From: Flavivirga rizhaonensis
GTDB taxonomy: Bacteria; Bacteroidota; Bacteroidia; Flavobacteriales; Flavobacteriaceae
Direction: 5' to 3'
Length of the DNA: 64,000 bases
NCBI RefSeq assembly: GCF_004791695.1
Contig: NZ_SRSO01000003.1
Coordinates: 1 to 64,000 of the forward strand
Below, piece by piece: positions 9,123-17,583 of this stretch. How positions within the stretch are numbered: position 1 is the stretch's first letter; every line of letters begins with the position of its first letter. The notes under the pieces were generated by a model. The model was not told where the DNA came from and did no database searches. It saw only the letters and a list, made by a program, of their open reading frames with translations. Both the position numbers and the translations under genes were made by a program.

Positions 9123-9458
9123 ATGCAAAAAACATATTACGACCCAGCAGATCTTAAAAAATTTGGGAAAATAAGTGAATGGAATCAAGAACTAGGTGAT
9201 AAATTTTTTGAATACTACGGAAAAGTTTTTGAAGAAGGCACACTAACTGCTCGTGAAAAATCTTTAATTGCATTAGCTGTTTCTCATACAGAACAATGCC
9301 CTTACTGCATTGATGCTTACACAAAAGACGGATTACAACGCGGGATTACTAAAGAAGAAATGATGGAAGCACTTCATGTTGGAGCTGCCATAAAAAGTGG
9401 TGCAACATTAGTGCATGGTGTACAGATGATGAATAAAGTGAATAAATTAGAAATGTAA
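9123..9458 (+). CDS. Arsenosugar biosynthesis-associated AhpD/CMD-family protein
   Basis: A 111-residue carboxymuconolactone decarboxylase/AhpD-fold protein. The redox motif CPYC is Cys59-Cys62, followed by the family's IDAYTKDGLQRG helix. AhpD proteins form small helical oligomers with peroxidase-like thiol chemistry. This subgroup is known from arsenosugar gene clusters, and the gene sits just before arsS. A role in reducing an arsenic intermediate or protecting ArsS is inference. A near-consensus -7 box TATCTTTA lies at 9099-9106. It begins the plus-strand locus running to 18280. Confidence 0.88.
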   Translation: MQKTYYDPADLKKFGKISEWNQELGDKFFEYYGKVFEEGTLTAREKSLIALAVSHTEQCPYCIDAYTKDGLQRGITKEEMMEALHVGAAIKSGATLVHGVQMMNKVNKLEM

Positions 9459-9500
9459 GCAGAGAACCAGTTTTGATTTTCAAAATTGTGTGAATCGTTT

Positions 9501-9522
9501 ACCCTGAGCGCAGTCGAAGGGT
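9501..9522. repeat. Short palindromic repeat of the GAGCGCAGTCGA type
   Basis: ACCCT and AGGGT flank the core GAGCGCAGTCGA. The same core recurs at 49179, 56176 and 56218. Its position between the AhpD-like gene and arsS could give a small hairpin in the transcript. Confidence 0.6.
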
Positions 9523-9546
9523 CTATTTATAAATTAGAACAAATTA

Positions 9547-10602
9547 ATGGCAACACAATCATTACACAAACGCGAAAGCGATTTGGCACAAAGTAACCGC
9601 CAACTTGAAATTTTATCGAATGGTATATTTCAAAATGGGGAATTACCAACGTTTAAAAGTAAAATTTCTGAAACAAATCAATTTCCTTTAAAAGCTAAGA
9701 AACTAGAAATTCTTCAGATAAATATAGGATATATGTGCAATCAGGTTTGCGAACATTGCCATGTTGATGCGGGTCCCGATCGCAAGGAAATTATGACCAG
9801 AGAGACTATGCAGCAATGTTTGGATGTTATTAAAAATACAGGAGCTCACACTTTAGATTTAACAGGTGGCGCTCCAGAAATGAATCCAGACTTTAGATGG
9901 TTTGTAGAAGAAGCTGCAAAAGCTGGTATTAAAGACTTTATTGTTCGCTCTAACTTAACCATCATAAGAGCAAATAAAAAATATTACGACTTGCCTGAAT
10001 TCTTTAAAAAACATAATGTACACGTCGTATCATCAATGCCACATTGGACCCGTGGAAAAACAGACAAGCAACGTGGAGATGGCGTTTTTGACAAATCTAT
10101 AAAAGCATTGCTAGAATTAAATGCTATTGGTTATGGTATGCCAGATAGCGGTCTTCGATTAGATTTAGTATATAATCCATCCGGTGCTTTTTTACCAGGA
10201 GATCAAGCTTCTATGGAAAAGGATTTTAAAAAAGCTCTAAAAGAAGATTTTGACATTCAGTTTCACAATTTATTTGCTATTACAAATTTACCAATTAGTC
10301 GGTTTTTAGATTACTTAATAGCTTCCGAAAATTATGAAGATTACATGTATGCTTTAGTAGAAGCATACAATCCCGCCGCAGTAGCCAATGTTATGTGTAC
10401 AAATACACTATCTGTTAGCTGGGATGGTTATTTATTTGATTGTGATTTCAATCAAATGTTAGAATTACCCGTAAATAGTAGAGTAAAACATATATCAGAA
10501 TATAACGAGGAACTACTTGAAGGTCGTAATATTGTTATTTCTCAACACTGCTATGGTTGTACTGCCGGAGCGGGAAGTAGTTGTCAAGGCATTGTAGCTT
10601 GA
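9547..10602 (+). CDS. arsS: Arsenosugar biosynthesis radical SAM protein ArsS
   Basis: A 351-residue radical SAM enzyme. Cys64, Cys68 and Cys71 (CNQVCEHC) form the CxxxCxxC site for the 4Fe-4S cluster, followed by the conserved DLTGGAPEMNP segment. The C-terminal region contains more cysteines (CNVMCTNT-like and HCYGCTAGAGSSC) typical of the ArsS family. The established role is transfer of the 5'-deoxyadenosyl group of SAM to dimethylarsenic, the step that creates the arsenic-sugar bond. Some relatives use selenocysteine in the C-terminal motif; here those codons are ordinary Cys (TGC/TGT). The rhodanese gene starts 3 bases after its stop. Confidence 0.93.
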   Translation: MATQSLHKRESDLAQSNRQLEILSNGIFQNGELPTFKSKISETNQFPLKAKKLEILQINIGYMCNQVCEHCHVDAGPDRKEIMTRETMQQCLDVIKNTGAHTLDLTGGAPEMNPDFRWFVEEAAKAGIKDFIVRSNLTIIRANKKYYDLPEFFKKHNVHVVSSMPHWTRGKTDKQRGDGVFDKSIKALLELNAIGYGMPDSGLRLDLVYNPSGAFLPGDQASMEKDFKKALKEDFDIQFHNLFAITNLPISRFLDYLIASENYEDYMYALVEAYNPAAVANVMCTNTLSVSWDGYLFDCDFNQMLELPVNSRVKHISEYNEELLEGRNIVISQHCYGCTAGAGSSCQGIVA

Positions 10603-10605
10603 TCT

Positions 10606-11100
10606 ATGAATAGATTATTTTTTTACATATTTATATGTTTTGCTGCTTCGGGCTTTTCTCAAAACAACCTTAAATCTTTATTAAAAAAATATAATAAAGA
10701 GCAAGTTCCTTATATTTATGTAAAAGAATTAAAAAAACAAATAATACAACCCATACTTTTAGATGCCAGAGAACTATCTGAATACAACGTAAGTCATCTA
10801 AAAAACGCTATTTATGTTGGTTATAACAAATTCAAAATAGAAAATATTCAGAAAAAAATCCCAAATAAAGACACCAAAATAGTTGTTTACTGCTCCTTAG
10901 GAATTCGCTCAGATTCTATTGCAAATAATCTTAAAAAAGCAGGTTATAATAATGTGGAAAATTTATACGGTAGTATTTTTGAATGGAAAAATAATAATTT
11001 ACCTGTTTACAGTGCTGCAGAAAAAATAACAGATAGTATTCATGCTTTTTCTAAAGCATGGAGTAAATGGGTAAAAAAAGGTGTAAAAGTATATGACTAA
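10606..11100 (+). CDS. Secreted rhodanese-like domain protein
   Basis: 164 residues. An N-terminal signal peptide ends near residue 19 (ASGFSQ), so it is probably periplasmic. One rhodanese domain covers about 45-135, with LLDARELSEY at its start and the active loop CSLGIRS containing Cys96, the residue that carries persulfide in active rhodaneses. It lies 3 bases after arsS and overlaps the next glycosyltransferase by 8 bases, so it is cotranscribed with the arsenosugar genes. A thiol-transfer or arsenic-binding role is inference; some rhodanese-fold proteins are arsenate reductases. Confidence 0.85.
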   Translation: MNRLFFYIFICFAASGFSQNNLKSLLKKYNKEQVPYIYVKELKKQIIQPILLDARELSEYNVSHLKNAIYVGYNKFKIENIQKKIPNKDTKIVVYCSLGIRSDSIANNLKKAGYNNVENLYGSIFEWKNNNLPVYSAAEKITDSIHAFSKAWSKWVKKGVKVYD

Positions 11101-11722
11101 AGAACTCATTATTGTTTTTGTTAAAAATATAAAACTAGGCAAAGTAAAAACAAGGCTAGCCAAAACAATTGGTAATTATGGTGCTTTTGAAGTTTATAGT
11201 GAGTTAGTTAAAGTTACCGAACTTGCTACTAAAAATATGACAACAGATAAGCGAATCTATTTTTCTGATGTTATAATTAGCACCAAATGGAAAAACGATT
11301 ACAAAACAGTACAAGTAGGCGAAAACTTAGGCGAGCGTATGAAAAATGCTTTCATAAAAGGATTTGAAGATGGCTACGAACGCATTTTACTTATAGGTTC
11401 CGATTTACCCGATATTAGTTCAGAACATATCAAAAGCGGACTAAATGCTTTAAATAATAACGAGGTTGTTTTTGGCCCTGCAATTGATGGTGGCTACTAC
11501 TTAGTTGGAATGACAAAAATGCATCATTTTATATTCAACAATAAACCTTGGAGCAAGTCTCATTTATTAGAAGTAACGCTTGAAGAATTAGATCAAGAAA
11601 ACATATCTTATACTTTATTAGAAGCATTAAATGACATAGACACCTTTGAAGATTTAGAAGCATCAGAATTTTATAAATCTAATTTAGAATTACAAGAAAA
11701 AATCAAGCAATTAAGTCTATAA
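11093..11722 (+). CDS. DUF2064/TIGR04282-type arsenosugar glycosyltransferase
   Basis: 209 residues with a GT-A nucleotide-sugar transferase-like fold. The N-terminus has FVKNIKLGKVKTRLA, the conserved nucleotide-binding stretch of DUF2064. LIGSDLPDIS is the metal/nucleotide site and GPAIDGGYYLVGM the conserved mid-domain motif. Members of this group occur with ArsM/ArsS in arsenosugar clusters and are thought to build the sugar or its aglycone. The start overlaps the rhodanese stop by 8 bases (translational coupling). Donor and acceptor cannot be read from sequence. Confidence 0.88.
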   Translation: MTKELIIVFVKNIKLGKVKTRLAKTIGNYGAFEVYSELVKVTELATKNMTTDKRIYFSDVIISTKWKNDYKTVQVGENLGERMKNAFIKGFEDGYERILLIGSDLPDISSEHIKSGLNALNNNEVVFGPAIDGGYYLVGMTKMHHFIFNNKPWSKSHLLEVTLEELDQENISYTLLEALNDIDTFEDLEASEFYKSNLELQEKIKQLSL

Positions 11723-11803
11723 ATAATTATTTTTTAAGATAAATTGAAATTATTTCTAAATGGTAGCGACTTAGTAATGAAATTAGATTCATTATTAAAC
11801 AAT

Positions 11804-11963
11804 GAACTCATTTAGACTTTTTCAATTTGCTAAAAAATTGCTGTTTTCAGCTCTGTTTTTGTCTTTTTTTCCTTCCGTAGCTCTGCTATGCAACTCAAAA
11901 AAGTCTTCAACATAGGCAAAAACTTCTAATTTTCGCTTAAATCCAAAAAGTCTAAATGAGTTC
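11804..11963. repeat. 160-bp fold-back (near-palindromic) element
   Basis: The ends are a perfect 19-bp inverted repeat (GAACTCATTTAGACTTTTT at 11804-11822 and its complement at 11945-11963). The interior is imperfectly self-complementary towards an apex TAGC-TCT-GCTA at about 11879-11889, the exact centre. AAT flanks both ends and could be a 3-base target duplication. It sits between the DUF2064 gene and the DM13/T9SS gene, ending 15 bases before the latter's ATG. No transposase is inside. Confidence 0.7.
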
Positions 11964-11978
11964 AATACTAAAATCGTC

Positions 11979-12710
11979 ATGAAAAAACTTTTACTATTAT
12001 TCATTTTATCTTTAATAACCCAAACAGGCATTTCTCAGTGTACTACATCCGCAAGTAGTTTTGGAAATAACACTAATATTACGTCTTATAATGTATCTGG
12101 TGATGTTACCGTAACTCTCAATAACAACAATACAGTCACCTTAGATTTAGGTACAAATTTTCAAACAGCCGGAGGTCCAGATATTAGAGCTTATCTAGTT
12201 AACTCAAATGGTGCTTCTGATACAGCTTTAAGAAACTCTAAAATTGCAGATTTAGATAATATTGAATTTGGATTAGTTGGATGCACAGGATGTATCCCCG
12301 CTATACCTTCAAACGGAGCAAAGTCATTTACTGTTAATATTCCCAACGGAAAAAATATTGAAGATTTTGATAGGGTATTCTTTTATTGCCTGGCATTCGA
12401 TCAATTCTGGGATTTTGGTAGTTTTGCTTCTTTTAATGCAACTAATTGTAGTAGTGTTTTAAACATTGAAGAAAATGCGTTTAACAAAACCTCTATTTTT
12501 CCAAATCCTGCAAGTAGTATAGTTAGAATTTCCAGTCCAACTGATGCATTAACTCAAATACGTATTTTTAATGCATTGGGGAAAGTTGTTCACCAAAGCG
12601 AAGTGAGATTAAATAATGATATAGATGTATCAAACCTTAAGTCCGGAATTTATATTTTATCTGCAATTTCAGATAGACAAAGCATTTCTAAAAAGCTGGT
12701 AATTAAATAA
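11979..12710 (+). CDS. DM13-like domain protein with T9SS type A sorting tail
   Basis: 243 residues: a signal peptide (about 1-19), a DM13-like domain (about 20-150), and a C-terminal sorting domain (about 165-243). The DM13-like part shows the pattern TLDLGTNFQTAGGPDIRAYL near the start and FFYCLAFDQFW near the end. The tail begins IFPNPASS, contains NALGKVVHQ and LKSGIYIL and ends KKLVIK, as in type IX secretion substrates. It is therefore probably exported through the outer membrane and anchored or released. DM13 domains have been proposed to take part in redox reactions at a conserved Cys; here there are Cys residues in CTGC and FFYC. Its place inside the arsenosugar locus may be coincidental. 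Confidence 0.75.
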   Translation: MKKLLLLFILSLITQTGISQCTTSASSFGNNTNITSYNVSGDVTVTLNNNNTVTLDLGTNFQTAGGPDIRAYLVNSNGASDTALRNSKIADLDNIEFGLVGCTGCIPAIPSNGAKSFTVNIPNGKNIEDFDRVFFYCLAFDQFWDFGSFASFNATNCSSVLNIEENAFNKTSIFPNPASSIVRISSPTDALTQIRIFNALGKVVHQSEVRLNNDIDVSNLKSGIYILSAISDRQSISKKLVIK

Positions 12711-12733
12711 GGAGTTTTTATATAAAAATCATA

Positions 12734-12741
12734 TATTTTTG
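12734..12741 (+). promoter_or_regulatory. Possible -7 box for purine nucleoside phosphorylase-arsM
   Basis: TATTTTTG matches TAnnTTTG exactly, 47 bases before the phosphorylase ATG and 24 bases after the stop of the DM13 gene. No clear -33 element. Confidence 0.35.
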
Positions 12742-12788
12742 AAAGAATAAAACTTATATTCCTCAATTATTAATTCCAAAAGCATAAC

Positions 12789-13601
12789 ATGATAAAATAT
12801 ATAAACGAAACCACTAAATATCTACAAGACAAAGGTTTTGAAAGTCCTGAAATTGGCATTATACTAGGCACAGGATTAGGACAACTCATCAACGAAATAG
12901 ACATTATAAAAGAAGTTAGTTATAATCATATTCCTAATTTCCCAACAGCAACAGTTGAGTTTCATAAAGGAAAGCTGATTTATGGCGAACTTGCCGGTAA
13001 AAAGATTATAGTCATGCAAGGTCGTTTTCATTTATATGAAGGCTACACATTACAAGATGTTACCTACCCTGTTCGCATTATGGAAAAGTTAGGCATCAAG
13101 ACATTACTAGTTTCTAATGCAGCTGGGGCCATTAATTTAGACTTTAAAAAAGGAGAATTGATGCTTATTGAAGATCACATTAATTTACAAGGTAGCTCGC
13201 CTTTAGCATTCAAAGGTGTTGAAGAATTGGGAGAACGCTTTACAGATATGAGTGCGCCTTACGATGCTGAAATCAATTCAAAATTTGAAAGCATTGCAAA
13301 AGCGAATACTATCAAATTGCACAAAGGTGTTTACGCAAGTGTTGTAGGACCGCAATTAGAAACAAAAGCGGAGTACCGGATGCTAAAAATTATTGGGTCG
13401 GACGCAGTTGGCATGAGCACAGTACCTGAAATTATTGTGGCAAATCATTTAAAATTAAAAGTAGCAGCCGTGTCAGTTTTAACAGATGAATGCGACCCAG
13501 ATAGCTTAGAACCTGTTAACATATCTGATATCATTGAAAATGCAGCAAAAGCAGAACCCGATATGATAACCTTATTTAAAGAACTTATTAAGACCTTATA
13601 A
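12789..13601 (+). CDS. Purine-nucleoside phosphorylase (class I)
   Basis: A 270-residue trimeric-type PNP that splits purine nucleosides with phosphate to give base and pentose-1-phosphate. The phosphate loop GTGLG is at 27-31. Other conserved segments are MQGRFHLYEGY, LLVSNAAGAIN and VGMSTVPEIIVA, the latter holding the substrate Met/Thr. The next gene, arsM, starts 3 bases after the stop. In this context the enzyme may remove adenine from 5'-dimethylarsinoyl-5'-deoxyadenosine, the ArsS product, freeing the arsenic-ribose for glycosylation. That is inference; it could equally be the housekeeping enzyme. Confidence 0.93.
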   Translation: MIKYINETTKYLQDKGFESPEIGIILGTGLGQLINEIDIIKEVSYNHIPNFPTATVEFHKGKLIYGELAGKKIIVMQGRFHLYEGYTLQDVTYPVRIMEKLGIKTLLVSNAAGAINLDFKKGELMLIEDHINLQGSSPLAFKGVEELGERFTDMSAPYDAEINSKFESIAKANTIKLHKGVYASVVGPQLETKAEYRMLKIIGSDAVGMSTVPEIIVANHLKLKVAAVSVLTDECDPDSLEPVNISDIIENAAKAEPDMITLFKELIKTL

Positions 13602-13603
13602 TT

Positions 13604-14575
13604 ATGAGTAATTATTTAGAAACCACTCACGATGTATATAAAGAAGCAGCTATAACACCCGATGTTGGATTGTGTTGCACGACAAATCCAATTTGGGAAC
13701 TACCTGGTTTAAAAATACCAAAAATCATGCAAGAGATGAATTATGGCTGTGGAAGCACAGTTCATGCTCGTGATTTAACCAACAACCCAAAAATGCTTTA
13801 TGTTGGTGTTGGTGGCGGTATGGAATTGTTACAATTCGCTTATTTTAATCGTCAAAAAGGAGGTGTTGTAGGTGTTGACATTGTTGACGAAATGTTAGAA
13901 GCATCACGCAAAAATTTCATTGAAGCTGAAACTCAAAATGATTGGTTTAAAAGTGAATTTGTAGACCTTAAAAAGGGAGATGCCATGAATCTTCCTGTAG
14001 AAGATAATAGCATTGACGTGGCTGCCCAAAACTGTTTATTTAATATTTTTAAAGCAGACGATCTTAAAAAAGCCATTGCAGAAATGTATCGCGTTTTAAA
14101 GCCTCATGGTAGATTAGTTATGAGTGACCCAACATGCGAGCAACCTATGAATGATACGTTACGTAATGATGAAAGACTACGTGCTTTATGCTTAAGTGGT
14201 AGTTTACCAATTGCAGAATATGTAAAGGCATTAACGGATGCAGGTTTCGGTACTATCGAAATTAGAGCAAGAAAACCCTATAGAATACTAGACCCTAAAA
14301 ATTACCCAACAGATGAGTTAATTTATATAGAATCTGTTGAAGTTGCCGCCATAAAAGACCCTATGCCAGCTGATGGACCTTGTATATTTACTGGCAAAGC
14401 AGCTATTTATTATGGCGATGAAGATTATTTTGATGATAACGCTGGCCATGTATTATTAAAAAATCAGCCTTTAGCTATTTGTGATAAAACAGCAGGAGCA
14501 CTAAAAGCATTGAATAGAGATGATATTTATTTTTCAGAATCCACATACCATTATGATGGTGGTGGATGTTGTTAA
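13604..14575 (+). CDS. arsM: Arsenosugar biosynthesis arsenite methyltransferase ArsM
   Basis: A 323-residue SAM-dependent methyltransferase. The SAM loop VGVGGGMEL is at about 67-75 and GVDIVDEML follows. Candidate arsenic-binding cysteines are Cys24/Cys25 (GLCCTTNP), Cys49 (NYGCGS) and a Cys in AQNCLFNIF. The protein ends in GGGCC, a Cys-pair tail seen in this group. It methylates As(III), probably to the dimethyl form used by ArsS. It follows the phosphorylase by 3 bases and is followed by the large inverted repeat at 14587, so it ends a transcript. Confidence 0.93.
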   Translation: MSNYLETTHDVYKEAAITPDVGLCCTTNPIWELPGLKIPKIMQEMNYGCGSTVHARDLTNNPKMLYVGVGGGMELLQFAYFNRQKGGVVGVDIVDEMLEASRKNFIEAETQNDWFKSEFVDLKKGDAMNLPVEDNSIDVAAQNCLFNIFKADDLKKAIAEMYRVLKPHGRLVMSDPTCEQPMNDTLRNDERLRALCLSGSLPIAEYVKALTDAGFGTIEIRARKPYRILDPKNYPTDELIYIESVEVAAIKDPMPADGPCIFTGKAAIYYGDEDYFDDNAGHVLLKNQPLAICDKTAGALKALNRDDIYFSESTYHYDGGGCC

Positions 14576-14586
14576 TCAAATTTTTC

Positions 14587-14733
14587 AAAAAAAGGAGGCT
14601 GTCTAAAAAGTGGTTAATCTTGTCATTCAGAGCAACGCGAAGAATTTTATTTCACTCATAATCAGAGTCATATATTTTAAAGAGATTCTTCATTCCATTC
14701 AGAATGACACTTTTTAGACAGCCTCCTTTTTTT
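14587..14733. terminator. 147-bp inverted repeat, probable bidirectional terminator
   Basis: The outer 26 bases are a perfect inverted repeat beginning with seven A and ending with seven T, core GGAGGCTGTCTAAAAAGTG. Inner arms also pair: TGTCATTC with GAATGACA and AAGAAT with ATTCTT. A long stem ending in a T-run just after arsM fits strong termination. The internal TGTCATTC/GAATGACA part belongs to the dispersed palindromic repeats of this genome. Confidence 0.7.
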
Positions 14734-15145
14734 TATTGTAAATCTTCTTTTAAACATTTTAGGATACTTTCTCAAAAACAGGTATCTCCCTACCTCCTTA
14801 TCTTTTTATACAACACCCTGAAAGATAACACCTTTCAATATGTTTTTCTTTTAACAATTTCTTTCAGAATAACAATATCATTTATTAATAACACCTAATT
14901 AATCCCTCTCAGATAATTTTTTATCCCTTAGAGACAACTTTTTTTTTCGAATTTCGCTCATTCATTAAATTGCCCCAAATCTGATTAAAACAATGTTAGA
15001 GCTCTTACTTTCACAAAGTAAAACCAATATAAAATTCACAAGATTCCTACAGCAGAATAGTACAAACCTTCTTATTAAGCAGATAAATTTAGTAACCCCT
15101 TATACGGGTTAGACGATCTACCCCTTATTACCTTAAATAATAGTG

Positions 15146-15292
15146 TAATTTGTGAGTAGTGGCGTTAAGGATTACTATATACAGCCCCCAAAAAGCCTGA
15201 GCAATATCTTTTTAAATTTTAGAATTTAAAAAAAGTGAGCTTAGGCTTTTTCTTTAAACCAGTTAAAACGCGAGACTTACTCACTAAGCAAC
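15146..15292. ncRNA. Rod-like structured element, candidate 6S-type RNA
   Basis: Outer arms GTGAGTAGTGGCGTTAA (15152-15168) and TTAAAACGCGAGACTTACTCAC (about 15263-15285) pair with small bulges. A large internal bubble follows. Inner arms AAAAAGCCTGAGC and GCTTAGGCTTTTT then pair with one mismatch, closed by an A/T stem TTTTTAAATT/AATTTAAAAA. A long rod with a central open bubble is the architecture of 6S RNA. A -7-like TAATTTG lies just at the left edge, favouring plus-strand transcription, but strand is uncertain. It could instead be a fold-back repeat. Confidence 0.4.
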
Positions 15293-15588
15293 AAATCACC
15301 ACAAAACATTTAATTACCCTTTAAATATAAAATTTACTACGTGCATATTAAATCACTAACAATAAACTTTGCATTCTTTTATAATTAGTCAAGATTTATT
15401 AGAAACAAATAGTGATTCATTCTCTATTCATTTTTGTTTTACTTTACAAGACATAAAATCTCATTAACTGGACTTTTAAAAAAAGAGCCTTTAAAACATG
15501 AATACGCTTCTTTTTAGTATTAAAATTTACATTTTTCAGTAAGAACTTCCAATTTATAACGTCAAAATGATAATACAAAAAATATGAT

Positions 15589-16704
15589 ATGATCATTTTA
15601 ATTCTTTTATTCCTTTCTGCTTGTTTTTTAGGTTATAGTAACGGTGCTAATGATAATTTTAAAGGTGTGGCTACGCTTTTTGGTAGTGGTACTACTAGCT
15701 ACAAAAAAGCTATTAGCTGGGCTACGGCAACCACTTTTTTAGGATCTGTAGCCGCTATTTTTTTAGCTAATGAACTTGTAAAAAACTTTTCAGGAAAAGG
15801 ATTAGTCCCCAATGAATTAATAACAATGCCCATATTTGCAATTTCAATTGCGTCTGGAGCTGCTTTAACTGTTTTTATTGCCACAAAAATAGGCATGCCA
15901 ATTTCTACAACACATAGTTTAGTTGGAGGACTATTTGGAGCAGGTGTCATGGCCGTTGGCTCTCAATTTAATTTCGAAAAATTAGGTAGCACTTTTCTAA
16001 TGCCTTTAATAGTGAGTCCTTTAATGGCAGCGATAGCTAGTTTTTTTGCATATCTTATTTTTAGATTCTTCAGAGAAAAGTTAGGTATTACTAAAAAAAC
16101 ACATTTACATATTCACGAAAAACAAACACCAGATATTGCTTCGTTAAATATGGATCATGCAACTTTAAAAACCAAAACAACTATGGAAGCTACAGTTAAC
16201 AATAAAGTAAACACCTATGAGGGGGAGATTTTAGGACTGAGTTCTCAAAAAGTGTTAGATGCCTTACATTACCTAAGTGCCGGTATAGTAAGTTTTGCCC
16301 GAGGTTTAAACGATACTCCTAAAATTGTAGGTTTGTTATTAATAATTAACGTAATAGATATAAAGTTAAGTATGATTATTGTTGCTATTATTATGGCAGC
16401 TGGAGGACTAATAAATGCAAAAAAAGTTGGTGTAACTATGAGTAAAAAAATTACTCCAATGAATTCAGGCCAAGGGTTTACGGCTAATTTAATTACTGGG
16501 TTATTAGTAACAACCGCAAGTGTTCATGGGCTACCAGTCTCCACAACACATGTGTCGGTAGGTTCAATCTTTGGTATTGGAACTGTTACAAAAAAAGCAG
16601 ATTACAAAATGATAGGCAAAATACTACTATCTTGGTTGCTTACATTACCAATAGCAGCCATTATAAGTGCTCTAATATTTAAACTATTAGAAACTTTTTC
16701 ATAA
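15589..16704 (+). CDS. Inorganic phosphate transporter, PiT family
   Basis: A 371-residue polytopic inner-membrane protein with the duplicated PiT signature: NGANDNFKGV near the N-terminus and ARGLNDTPKIVG in the second half. STTHSLVGG and STTHVSVGS also repeat. A hydrophilic loop of about 70 residues (170-240) separates the halves. PiT proteins move phosphate with protons or sodium and generally also accept arsenate. Placement between arsM and an arsenosugar-type glycosyltransferase suggests supply of arsenate/phosphate to the locus (inference). The DUF547 gene starts 24 bases after its stop. Confidence 0.93.
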   Translation: MIILILLFLSACFLGYSNGANDNFKGVATLFGSGTTSYKKAISWATATTFLGSVAAIFLANELVKNFSGKGLVPNELITMPIFAISIASGAALTVFIATKIGMPISTTHSLVGGLFGAGVMAVGSQFNFEKLGSTFLMPLIVSPLMAAIASFFAYLIFRFFREKLGITKKTHLHIHEKQTPDIASLNMDHATLKTKTTMEATVNNKVNTYEGEILGLSSQKVLDALHYLSAGIVSFARGLNDTPKIVGLLLIINVIDIKLSMIIVAIIMAAGGLINAKKVGVTMSKKITPMNSGQGFTANLITGLLVTTASVHGLPVSTTHVSVGSIFGIGTVTKKADYKMIGKILLSWLLTLPIAAIISALIFKLLETFS

Positions 16705-16728
16705 TATTAAGCATTCAAAAATACTATA

Positions 16729-17583
16729 ATGAAGTATCTTATAATTTTATTAGCCCTCATTACTTTATCATCTTGTTCTGGTGCAAAACGTATTACGGAA
16801 AACATGCCAATAAAAGATAAGCAAGTTGATTCAGTAAAAACTGATGAAATTATTCATCAAAAAACAGACACCATAACTCTTCAAAAGAAAAAAACTGAAG
16901 AAGAGAAAAAAGAAGATTTAGAAAAAATAAAGTCGACAAAAACTTTTAATCATTCCACCTGGAATACCCTTTTACAAAAACACGTTTCAAATAAAGGCCA
17001 TGTTAACTACAAGACCTTTAAATCTGATCGAAACGAATTAGTAAATTATATTACTTACTTAGGCAAGCAAACACCACAAGATTCTTGGGCAAAAGAAGCT
17101 AAGCTTGCCTATTGGATTAATGCCTATAATGCTATGACCATCGATTTAATTTTACGTTATTATCCCGTTAAAAGTATTAAAGACATAAAAAAACCCTGGG
17201 AACAACGTTTTTGGAAACTTGGTGAAAAATGGTATAATTTAAACGAAATTGAACATCAGATTTTACGTAAAATGGGGGAACCACGTATTCATTTTGCTAT
17301 TGTTTGCGCTTCTTTTTCCTGTCCTAAATTACAAAACAACGCTTACACTGCATCAAGCATTAATAAACAACTAACTAATGCCACCAAAGAGTTTCTAAAT
17401 GATCCTGAAAGAAATACTATTTCTGAAAATACGCTTGGGCTTTCGAAAATATTTCAATGGTTTGCTAAAGATTTTAAACAAACAGGTACGTTAACCGATT
17501 TTCTTAATCAATACTCAGACATCACTATTTCTGACAAAGCAAAAAAGAATTTTAAAGACTATAACTGGGATTTAAATGAGTAA
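16729..17583 (+). CDS. DUF547 lipoprotein
   Basis: 284 residues. A lipoprotein signal peptide ends in the lipobox LSSC (Cys16), followed by a charged Lys/Glu-rich linker to about residue 65 and a DUF547 domain (about 70-280). The domain has the conserved LAYWINAYNAMTIDLIL, LNEIEHQILR and HFAIVCASFSCPKL segments. DUF547 function is not established; papain-like folds have been suggested, and the conserved Cys/His would fit. A paralogue is at 28152. The stop overlaps the next glycosyltransferase start by 8 bases. This makes three genes (PiT-DUF547-GT2) one transcript. Confidence 0.88.
   Translation: MKYLIILLALITLSSCSGAKRITENMPIKDKQVDSVKTDEIIHQKTDTITLQKKKTEEEKKEDLEKIKSTKTFNHSTWNTLLQKHVSNKGHVNYKTFKSDRNELVNYITYLGKQTPQDSWAKEAKLAYWINAYNAMTIDLILRYYPVKSIKDIKKPWEQRFWKLGEKWYNLNEIEHQILRKMGEPRIHFAIVCASFSCPKLQNNAYTASSINKQLTNATKEFLNDPERNTISENTLGLSKIFQWFAKDFKQTGTLTDFLNQYSDITISDKAKKNFKDYNWDLNE

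Larger units (their letters stand above)
14576..15588. other. Kilobase non-coding region inside the arsenosugar locus
   Basis: No credible gene. From left to right it holds the 147-bp inverted repeat (14587-14733), about 400 AT-rich bases with nothing recognisable, a small hairpin AACCC/GGGTT near 15094-15110, a rod-like structured element (15146-15292), and about 300 AT-rich bases leading to the phosphate transporter. A 64-codon frame at 14704-14898 starts inside the inverted repeat and is not believable. Confidence 0.6.

Noticed and set aside
10540-10602. Possible selenocysteine version of ArsS
   Set aside because: The C-terminal motif HCYGCTAG is encoded by TGC and TGT; there is no in-frame TGA.
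11822-12031. 69-codon minus-strand frame before the DM13 gene
   Set aside because: It lies almost entirely within the fold-back element and overlaps the start of a well-supported gene.
14704-14898. 64-codon plus-strand frame after arsM
   Set aside because: It begins inside the large inverted repeat and has no protein-like composition or family resemblance.
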